NCBI GenBank assembly: GCA_964566145.1
Contig: CAZMHN010000031.1
Span: 1 to 5,742 of the forward strand
Direction of reading: 5' to 3'
Source of the DNA: CAZMHN01 sp964566145
GTDB lineage: Bacteria > Patescibacteriota > Patescibacteriia > Veblenbacterales > UBA10138
DNA length: 5,742 nt
Each line of letters begins with the position of its first letter. Position 1 is the first letter of the stretch. The notes below the pieces were generated by a model. It had not been told where the DNA came from, did no database searches, and was given only the letters and a program-made list of their open reading frames with translations. Both the position numbers and the translations under genes were made by a program. Positions 1 through 4,728 of the stretch are shown here, one piece after another.

Positions 1-15
1 AAGTAGTCCAACCCG

Positions 16-53
16 AAGCCCGCCGTAAAACAACACGACGGGCTTTTCTTTTT
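16..53 (+). terminator. Intrinsic terminator at left edge, oriented for a + strand gene
   Basis: The arms AAGCCCGCCGT (16-26) and ACGACGGGCTT (35-45) enclose an 8-nt loop. The + direction has one C/A mismatch, which becomes a G-U pair in the minus-strand transcript. In the + direction the stem runs straight into TTTTCTTTTT (44-53), a good T-tract; in the minus direction only a short TT follows. The best reading is the terminator of a + strand gene entering from the left and converging on the ABC exporter, whose stop lies 14 nt from the stem. It may work weakly for the exporter too. Confidence 0.72.
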
Positions 54-59
54 GTCTGG

Positions 60-1808
60 TTACTCTGCCGAAGCCTGTTGTTGGCGCCACAGTGCGGCAT
101 ATAGGCCGCCTTTGGCCAGGAGCTCCGCGTGCGGGCCATGCTCGACGACCGAACCCTTTTCCAAGACGTATATGGTATCGGCGTGCATCACGGTGGACAG
201 CCTATGGGCAATGGAAACCGATATGAGATTGGACCGTGTTTTGGCTATCCCGCGTATGGTCTGGGTGATGCCGGCTTCGGTCAGTGAATCAAGCGAGGAA
301 GTGGCTTCGTCGAATATGATGAAGTCCGGTTCCCGAAGGAGCGCTCGGGCAATGGCCAGTCTTTGGCGCTCGCCGCCGGATATCTTTATGCCGCCCTCGC
401 CTATCTTGGTATCCAAGCCTTTGTCGCCCCGTTCGATGATGGGCAGGGCGGCCGCGGCCTTGAGGGCGGACAAGCAGTCTGCGTCGGTCGCTTCCGGCCG
501 TACGAACAGCAGATTTTCGCGTATGGTACCGGCGAAGAGCTGGGTTTCCTGCGCCACGTACCCCAAATGCCGGCGGTACGCCTCAGTGTCCATTTCCCGC
601 AGGTCCGTATCGTTCACCAGCATCGTGCCCTGGGACGGGTGATAAAGGCCGACCAGGAGTTTGACCAGCGTGGATTTGCCTGCGCCCGAAGGCCCGACAA
701 ATGCCGCGGTTTTCCCGGGCGTGAGTTCAAGCGTCACCCCGTGCACCGCGTGCGGGCCGCTGTTCGAGCCATAGGTGAAGTTCACGCCCCTGAAGGCAAT
801 GCGTTCCACCTTGTCGATTTTGACGGGATGGCGCGGCTTTGCTTCGGGCGCCAGTTTGAGCACGCTGTTGAGCTGTTCCAGGCTGGCGGAAGCCTCCTGG
901 TACTGGCTGGCCACCGTGCCAAGCTCGGCCAGGGGATTGAAAATGAAGAACGAGTAGATGAGAAGAGAGAAGAATTGTCCCAGAGAGATGTCGTCTTCCG
1001 CTATGAGCCACAGCATGAGGAGCAGGAGCGCGGAGCGGAGCGCGTTCACCATGGTGCCCTGGAGGAACATGAGCTTCCGTATCATGCGCACCTTGGTAAG
1101 CTCGAGCGAGAGGATGCGGTCGTTCACCAGGTTCAGGCGCTCGGTCTCCTGGCGTTCCAGGCCCAGGCTTTTCACAAGCTCCACGTTCCTGAGCGTTTCC
1201 GTGGTAGAGCCGGCCAGTTCAGCCGTTTGTTTCACTATCGAGCTTTGGGCGGCCTTGATGCGGCGGCTGATGAGGTAGGTGATGGAACCGAGCACGGGTA
1301 TGATGGCCAGGTAGGCGGTCCCGATGCGCCAGTCGACCAGGAAGGCGTAGGTGAGCACGAAAAGCACGCCTATCGCGGACAAGAACAGCGTGTTGACTGC
1401 GCTGATGATGAAGGCTTGCGAGTCCGTGCGTGCTTTTTGGAGTTTTTGCAGTAGCTCGCCCGACCTCTGGTCCTCGAACACGGTGTAGGGGAGCGAAAAA
1501 GAGTGTTCCACTGCTCGTCCGTACATGGCCGCGCCGGTCCTTTGCGTCACCACGTTCACGTAGTAGTCTTGGAAGTTCTTGGCCACGCGCGACACGAAGG
1601 CCACGCCCACGGCGGCAAGCAAAAGCAGAGCCACGCCGCGGATGAAGTCATACGGAGGTATTTCGCCGGCTCGGGTGGCGTAGCGGTCCACGATGAGCCG
1701 GAACACCTGCGGGTCGATAAGCGAAAAGACCTGGTTTACAGCGGCCAGGCCGAGCGCGCCAGCGAGGAGTTTCTTGTACCGGCGGAGGTACTGCCAAAGG
1801 AGTTTCAT
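60..1808 (-). CDS. ABC transporter, fused permease and ATPase (type IV exporter half-transporter)
   Basis: This 582-residue protein is the usual length for an MsbA/BmrA/LmrA-type half-transporter that works as a dimer in the cytoplasmic membrane and exports lipid, drug or peptide substrates. The substrate cannot be told from sequence. The N-terminal half has about six hydrophobic segments (roughly 14-32, 57-75, 135-157, 161-181, 255-271 and 277-293). The nucleotide-binding domain follows: A-loop Tyr346 (FTYGS), Walker A GPSGAGKST 372-380, Q-loop Gln420, signature ISGGE 476-480 (variant of LSGGQ), Walker B FIIFDE 496-501 with catalytic Glu501, D-loop SSLD, and H-loop His534. All catalytic residues are present, so a homodimer is plausible. 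I chose ATG at 1808 (MKLLWQYLRRYKK). An in-frame TTG at 1832 would add eight residues but lies inside the upstream terminator stem. No Shine-Dalgarno precedes the ATG. An extended -10 just upstream suggests its own, near-leaderless transcript. The stop is TAA. Confidence 0.95.
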   Translation of the reverse strand: MKLLWQYLRRYKKLLAGALGLAAVNQVFSLIDPQVFRLIVDRYATRAGEIPPYDFIRGVALLLLAAVGVAFVSRVAKNFQDYYVNVVTQRTGAAMYGRAVEHSFSLPYTVFEDQRSGELLQKLQKARTDSQAFIISAVNTLFLSAIGVLFVLTYAFLVDWRIGTAYLAIIPVLGSITYLISRRIKAAQSSIVKQTAELAGSTTETLRNVELVKSLGLERQETERLNLVNDRILSLELTKVRMIRKLMFLQGTMVNALRSALLLLMLWLIAEDDISLGQFFSLLIYSFFIFNPLAELGTVASQYQEASASLEQLNSVLKLAPEAKPRHPVKIDKVERIAFRGVNFTYGSNSGPHAVHGVTLELTPGKTAAFVGPSGAGKSTLVKLLVGLYHPSQGTMLVNDTDLREMDTEAYRRHLGYVAQETQLFAGTIRENLLFVRPEATDADCLSALKAAAALPIIERGDKGLDTKIGEGGIKISGGERQRLAIARALLREPDFIIFDEATSSLDSLTEAGITQTIRGIAKTRSNLISVSIAHRLSTVMHADTIYVLEKGSVVEHGPHAELLAKGGLYAALWRQQQASAE

Positions 1809-1820
1809 ATGAACTGCGTC

Positions 1821-1829
1821 AGTATAGCA
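1821..1829 (-). promoter_or_regulatory. Putative extended -10 promoter of the ABC exporter gene
   Basis: On the minus strand TGCTATACT matches the extended -10 pattern TGnTATAAT with one mismatch. It begins at the last base of the upstream hairpin stem. Nothing like TTGACA lies 16-18 nt upstream, where the sequence is the terminator hairpin, so it would depend on the TGn element. Initiation about 7 nt downstream would fall near 1814-1815, leaving a 5' leader of only about 6-7 nt before the ATG at 1808. Inferred from sequence only. Confidence 0.5.
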
Positions 1830-1860
1830 CAAACCGCCCCGCGGATGCGGGGCGGTTTGT
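1829..1860 (-). terminator. Terminator hairpin after the RRM gene
   Basis: A perfect 14-bp inverted repeat: ACAAACCGCCCCGC (1829-1842), 4-nt loop, GCGGGGCGGTTTGT (1847-1860). It starts 8 nt after the RRM stop codon. The stem is very GC-rich, with an A-rich foot on one arm and a T-rich foot on the other (GGTTTGT), so it could work in either direction. The run after the stem is poor in T (GCTATACT in the minus direction), so part of the U-tract is inside the stem. It is the only strong hairpin between the DUF5666-like gene and the ABC exporter, so it probably ends both the RRM transcript and read-through from the efflux operon. Confidence 0.75.
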
Positions 1861-1868
1861 TAGGACAA

Positions 1869-2144
1869 CTACCAGTTGCCGCGAGGCGCGCGAGGGGCCA
1901 TCGGCTTGGCTTCGGTCACGGTCAGAGTCCTGCCGTCGAAGTCCTTACCGTTGAACATCTCGATTGCCTTGTCGGCGTCCCCGTCATTCTCGAACTCCAC
2001 AAAACCGAAACCGCGTGAGCGACCAGTCATCTTGTCTGTGATGATGGTGGCTGAGGACACGGTACCAGCCTGGGAGAAGCGATCCTGGAGGATGTCCTGC
2101 GTGGTGGAGTACGGAAGACCACCAACGTAGAGCTTCTTTGCCAT
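1869..2144 (-). CDS. Small RNA-binding protein with one RRM domain
   Basis: This 91-residue cytoplasmic protein is almost entirely one RNA recognition motif. RNP2 is LYVGGL (residues 5-10, strand beta1) and RNP1 is RGFGFVEF (44-51, strand beta3); their aromatic residues (Tyr6, Phe46, Phe48) stack on RNA bases in this family. The helix/strand order fits beta-alpha-beta-beta-alpha-beta, with the last strand at RTLTVTEAKP (72-81). A short basic, Pro-rich tail, APRAPRGNW, follows. Stand-alone bacterial RRM proteins of this size (cyanobacterial Rbp type, also common in Patescibacteria) are thought to bind mRNA, some being cold-induced; the target here is unknown. ATG at 2144 starts exactly at the canonical MAKKLYVGG. 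An in-frame GTG at 2243 would add 33 residues of unrelated leader sequence and was rejected. There is no Shine-Dalgarno. The gene has its own consensus promoter, a long structured leader and its own terminator, so it is an independent unit. The stop is TAG. Confidence 0.94.
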   Translation of the reverse strand: MAKKLYVGGLPYSTTQDILQDRFSQAGTVSSATIITDKMTGRSRGFGFVEFENDGDADKAIEMFNGKDFDGRTLTVTEAKPMAPRAPRGNW

Positions 2145-2153
2145 GTGTACTGT

Positions 2154-2212
2154 ACGTGAGAGAGGTAAGATGTAAGGCGACCTTTCCTCGTCTGGCTTAC
2201 CCTGACTCACGT
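2154..2212 (-). promoter_or_regulatory. Structured 5' leader of the RRM gene (candidate cis-regulatory RNA)
   Basis: In the minus-strand transcript ACGTGAG (2212-2206) can pair with CTCACGT (2160-2154). Just inside, GGTAAG (2201-2196) can pair with CTTACC (2169-2164), separated from the outer stem by a 4/3-nt internal loop. That makes 13 perfect Watson-Crick pairs in two registered segments. The enclosed 26 nt contain a purine-rich GAGGAAAGG that may sit in a loop. The stem ends 9 nt before the ATG. GTAAG occurs three times in the leader (2247-2243, 2222-2218, 2200-2196) and CTTAC twice (2176-2172, 2169-2165), so alternative pairings are possible. A smaller hairpin, CGGT/ACCG, lies upstream (2235-2222). 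I recognise no known riboswitch. A thermosensor or autoregulatory site for the RRM protein is speculation. Confidence 0.55.
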
Positions 2213-2255
2213 TAGAGCTTACGGTAAACTGACCGAGAAACACTTACGGGATGGA

Positions 2256-2284
2256 ATGATAGGGGAAACGGGGGGTTTTGTCAA
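2256..2284 (-). promoter_or_regulatory. Sigma70-type promoter of the RRM gene
   Basis: On the minus strand a perfect -35 box TTGACA (2284-2279) is followed after exactly 17 nt by TATCAT (2261-2256), a one-mismatch -10 box. Transcription should start around 2247-2252, giving a leader of roughly 105 nt. The -35 box includes the TGA stop codon (2283-2281) of the DUF5666-like gene, so the two units are packed with no spacer. The 17-nt spacer is C-rich (a six-C run and a four-C run). Confidence 0.82.
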
Positions 2285-2733
2285 GGGTTGGCCGGGGGAA
2301 CAGTCCCGATCGGTTCGCTACCTAGGCTGATGGATTGGGCCGACATAATGCCGTCGGTGCCCGTCGTTCCGGTCACCATGACGGTTCCGCCGACCGCCAG
2401 GTCATCCTTCGATCCCTGGGTGGATTTGGATATGGCGGTCGATTCAGAAATGAACACTATGCGCGAGCCGCCGTCTCTGAGTTTGACCGTAATGGACGAA
2501 TCGTCCTTCGCCAACACCTCTCCGGCGACGAAGTTCGTCCCCGTCTGGCGGAATCCCTGGCTTTCCCCGCCGAACCTCTGAGCACGGTCGTCGCCCGGGC
2601 GCACCGTTCCGTTCGCCATTCCGAACGGTGAACGGGCGGAGTCGGTGCGCTTTTGGTAAAGCGAGCCGCCGTAGAATCCGGCGGAGCCGGCGATGAGAAC
2701 GGCGGCTGAGGCAGTGAGAACGAGTTTCTGCAT
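2281..2733 (-). CDS. Membrane-anchored or secreted DUF5666-like protein
   Basis: This 150-residue protein begins with a lysine and a hydrophobic stretch (residues 4-20, LVLTASAAVLIAGSAGF), then GGSLYQKR: a signal sequence or single membrane anchor with the remainder outside. A polar linker rich in Gly, Arg and Gln (about 30-67) leads to a beta-rich domain at about 68-137. That domain has the DUF5666 pattern: GEVLAKDDSSITVKLRDG, then IVFISESTAIS, then LAVGGTVMVTGT, then DGIMSAQSISL. Function in this family is not established; I assign it from pattern memory. The start is ATG at 2733. A TTG at 2790 in frame would overlap the permease gene and place 19 polar residues before the anchor, so it was rejected. 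It lies 34 nt after the permease stop, and no promoter is obvious in the gap, so it is probably co-transcribed with the exporter and may be an extracytoplasmic accessory subunit. No Shine-Dalgarno is visible; a small hairpin sits 1 nt before the ATG. The TGA stop lies within the next promoter. Confidence 0.85.
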   Translation of the reverse strand: MQKLVLTASAAVLIAGSAGFYGGSLYQKRTDSARSPFGMANGTVRPGDDRAQRFGGESQGFRQTGTNFVAGEVLAKDDSSITVKLRDGGSRIVFISESTAISKSTQGSKDDLAVGGTVMVTGTTGTDGIMSAQSISLGSEPIGTVPPANP

Positions 2734-2769
2734 ATAAGCGTTGCTTAGATGGGGTAAGTGATAAGCGTT
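2734..2769 (-). repeat. 9-bp direct repeat and start-codon hairpin between permease and DUF5666-like genes
   Basis: AACGCTTAT (minus strand) occurs at 2769-2761, starting inside the TAA stop of the permease gene, and again at 2742-2734, touching the ATG of the DUF5666-like gene. Between them TAAGC (2747-2743) can pair with GCTTA of either copy. The downstream pairing (loop AAC) ends 1 nt before the ATG; the upstream pairing has a 14-nt loop. Each stem is only 5 bp, so stability is modest and the function unknown. Confidence 0.45.
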
Positions 2770-3988
2770 ATTCGTAGCGCAGGGCTTCAATGGGATTCAG
2801 GCGCGCCGCGCGCCGCGCGGGGTAGTAGCCGAAGATGATGCCGATGCCAGCCGCCACGCCGAAGGCCATGAGAATGGACTGCAAAGAAACCGTAGTGGCG
2901 ATGCCGCCGAACTTGGTTACGCCCCAGGCCGTCAGCCATCCCAGGACGACGCCCAGGAGCCCGCCCAGGAAGGTGAGCAGAACAGCTTCCATCAGGAACT
3001 GGTAGTTTATGTCGCGCCGTTTGGCGCCAATGGCCTTCCTGAGGCCTATTTCGCGTGTGCGCTCGGTGACGGTCGTGAGCATCATGTTCATTATGCCGAT
3101 GCCGCCGACCAGGAGCGAAATGCCGGCCACCGCCCCGAGAAGCATGGTGAACGTACTGGCTACGGATGAGGCCGTGGCTACCATATCGGCCTGGTTCATG
3201 GTGCGGAAATCGGCCTCATCGGGATTCGAAATGCCATGACGCTGGAGGAGCAGAGACGTGATTTCCTCCTGGAGCATATCCAGCGTTTCAGCGCTGACAC
3301 CCTGGACGGTTATGGTGGAAAGGTATTTGTTGCCGGTCAGAAAGCGCTGGGCCGTCGACACGGGTATGAACACCATGTCGTCTGGGTTGGAAAAGCCGCT
3401 GCCGCCCTTGTCAGCGGTAATGCCGATTATTCTGAAGCTGACGCCGTTGATGCGAATGGATTGCCCGACCGCCTCAGCATCCTCCCCGAACAGGTCGTCG
3501 CGCGCCGAAGGTCCGAGTACGGCCACCTTGGAAACGGAATTGACGTCCTGGTCGGAGATGAATACGCCGTCGGCGGCGGTCACGCTCCGCACCGCAGCGT
3601 AGGCGGGGGTCACCCCGTACACTTGCGTGTTCGTATTGGTGCCCTTGGCAGTTATCTGGTAGCGGCTTGAAACTTCCGGCGACACGGCTTGGGCCGAAGA
3701 TAGGGAGTCGGCGATGGCCGTGGCATCTTCCAGGGTGAGCGATTGCATGGAGCCGCGTCCGCTGCTGAAACCGCTGGAAGTGCGCATGGCGCCCGGCATT
3801 ACCGTGATGAGGTTTGAGCCCAGAGATTGAATGTTGGAAGTAATGGTCCCCTGCGCGCCTGTTCCGATGGCCACCATGGCGATGACCGAGGCTATGCCGA
3901 TGATGATGCCGAGCATGGTGAGTCCTGAGCGCACCTTGTTGCTGGTCAGGGCCAGGGCGGTTTCGTGTATGAGGTCGTTTACGAGCAT
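2768..3988 (-). CDS. MacB/FtsX-family ABC transporter permease
   Basis: This 406-residue protein has the four-helix topology of MacB-type (type VII) ABC permeases: TM1 at about 22-42 (LTMLGIIIGIASVIAMVAIG), a large extracytoplasmic MacB_PCD-type domain (about 45-275), then the FtsX domain with TM2 (279-304), TM3 (334-357) and TM4 (372-389). The cytoplasmic segment TERTREIGLRKAIGAKRRDI (308-327) is the family's hallmark coupling region, and the protein ends in the typical NPIEALRYE. MacB-type permeases use ATP hydrolysis for mechanotransmission, driving substrate out through the adaptor rather than through a channel of their own. In Proteobacteria MacB is fused to its ATPase; here it is separate, as in Bacillus YknY/YknZ. 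ATG at 3988 lies 4 nt after the ATPase stop. An AAGG (4001-3998) inside the end of the ATPase gene gives a weak Shine-Dalgarno at 9-nt spacing, suggesting translational coupling. Substrate unknown. The stop is TAA. Confidence 0.95.
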   Translation of the reverse strand: MLVNDLIHETALALTSNKVRSGLTMLGIIIGIASVIAMVAIGTGAQGTITSNIQSLGSNLITVMPGAMRTSSGFSSGRGSMQSLTLEDATAIADSLSSAQAVSPEVSSRYQITAKGTNTNTQVYGVTPAYAAVRSVTAADGVFISDQDVNSVSKVAVLGPSARDDLFGEDAEAVGQSIRINGVSFRIIGITADKGGSGFSNPDDMVFIPVSTAQRFLTGNKYLSTITVQGVSAETLDMLQEEITSLLLQRHGISNPDEADFRTMNQADMVATASSVASTFTMLLGAVAGISLLVGGIGIMNMMLTTVTERTREIGLRKAIGAKRRDINYQFLMEAVLLTFLGGLLGVVLGWLTAWGVTKFGGIATTVSLQSILMAFGVAAGIGIIFGYYPARRAARLNPIEALRYE

Positions 3989-3992
3989 AACC

Positions 3993-4706
3993 TTAGGCCT
4001 TAGCGGCTTCCGACCGGCGCTGGCGGACGTTGGGCTGGTCGCTTACTATCTTGCCGTCTTTGAGTTCTATGATGCGCGAGGCATGTTCGGCCACGTACCG
4101 TTCGTGGGTGATGAGCACAATGGTCCTTTGGTCGCGCTCGTTCAGCTCCTGAAACGTGTTGAGCACGACCTCGCCCGTCTGGCTGTCCAGGTTGCCGGTC
4201 GGTTCGTCCGCCAGTATGAGCCTGGGATTGTTCACGAGCGCCCGGGCAATGGCCACGCGCTGCATCTGGCCGCCGGAAAGCTGGTTGGATTGATGGTGCC
4301 AGCGCTCCTCGGGCAGGCCGGCGGCTTTGAGGCAGGCGGCTACCCGGTCCGCCCGTTCCGCGGCCGGCACGCCGGCATACAGGAGCGGCAGGATGACGTT
4401 CCGTACCACGCTGGCGCGTGGCAGGAGGTTGAACGATTGGAATACGAACCCTATCTTGGTGCTTCGGAAGTCGGCCAGCTCATCCTCCGTCAGTTTCGAT
4501 ATGTCGCGTCCCTCAAGCTGGTAAGTTCCCGAGGTAGGCGAATCCAAAGCGCCCAGTATGTGCATGAGCGTGGACTTGCCCGAACCGGAAGGTCCCATAA
4601 TGGCCACGAACGCGCCGTCCGGTATGGAAAACGACACGTCTTTCAGAACAGTGGTCGTAATGTCCCCGGTGACGTAGTCCTTGGAAATGTGGTCGCACTG
4701 GATCAT
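3993..4706 (-). CDS. MacB/LolD-type ABC transporter ATP-binding protein
   Basis: This 237-residue cytoplasmic ATPase powers the permease encoded directly downstream. Walker A is GPSGSGKST (38-46), Q-loop Gln90 (VFQSFNLLP), signature LSGGQMQRVAIARAL (143-157), Walker B LILADE (163-168) with catalytic Glu168, D-loop GNLDS (171-175) and H-loop His201 (ITHE). The segment ADEPTGNLDS and the length are typical of the MacB/LolD/YknY group of stand-alone ATPases. All catalytic residues are intact, so it should form a working homodimer. The start is ATG at 4706, 22 nt after the adaptor gene stop. AGGA (4719-4716) at 9-nt spacing is a reasonable weak Shine-Dalgarno; GAGG (4712-4709) is only 2 nt from the ATG and probably too close. 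The C-terminal tail (RQRRSEAAKA) is basic and alanine-rich, beyond the conserved fold. The stop is TAA. Confidence 0.96.
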   Translation of the reverse strand: MIQCDHISKDYVTGDITTTVLKDVSFSIPDGAFVAIMGPSGSGKSTLMHILGALDSPTSGTYQLEGRDISKLTEDELADFRSTKIGFVFQSFNLLPRASVVRNVILPLLYAGVPAAERADRVAACLKAAGLPEERWHHQSNQLSGGQMQRVAIARALVNNPRLILADEPTGNLDSQTGEVVLNTFQELNERDQRTIVLITHERYVAEHASRIIELKDGKIVSDQPNVRQRRSEAAKA

Positions 4707-4728
4707 GGCCTCGAGTCCTGAGCTTTGG

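Noticed and set aside
16..45. Strong terminator for the ABC exporter in the minus direction
   Set aside because: The stem is perfect with one G-U pair in that direction, but only two T residues follow it; the T-tract lies on the + side. Kept as a + strand terminator, with weak activity for the exporter possible.
363..1454. 363-codon open frame on the + strand
   Set aside because: It lies wholly antisense to the ABC exporter, whose motifs are intact. The translation is a low-complexity mix rich in His, Arg, Gly and Glu with no recognisable domain, as expected from the reverse frame of a GC-rich gene.
1806..1832. Upstream TTG start for the ABC exporter (adds MCYTDAVH)
   Set aside because: The codon lies inside the terminator stem and upstream of the predicted transcription start; ATG at 1808 begins directly with the family-like MKLLWQYLRRYKK.
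1503..2018. 171-codon open frame on the + strand
   Set aside because: It crosses the ABC exporter start, the terminator hairpin and half of the RRM gene, all better explained on the minus strand.
2142..2243. Upstream GTG start for the RRM protein (33 extra residues)
   Set aside because: The extra residues do not resemble an RRM extension, and the region contains paired RNA-like segments; ATG at 2144 gives the canonical MAKKLYVGG start.
2265..2310. Possible terminator after the DUF5666-like gene
   Set aside because: There are C- and G-runs here, but no complementary arms followed by a T-tract; the sequence is explained by the RRM promoter spacer.
3831..4721. 296-codon open frame on the + strand
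   Set aside because: Antisense across the ATPase gene and the start of the permease gene, both with full family motifs. No domain, no start context; a reverse-frame shadow.
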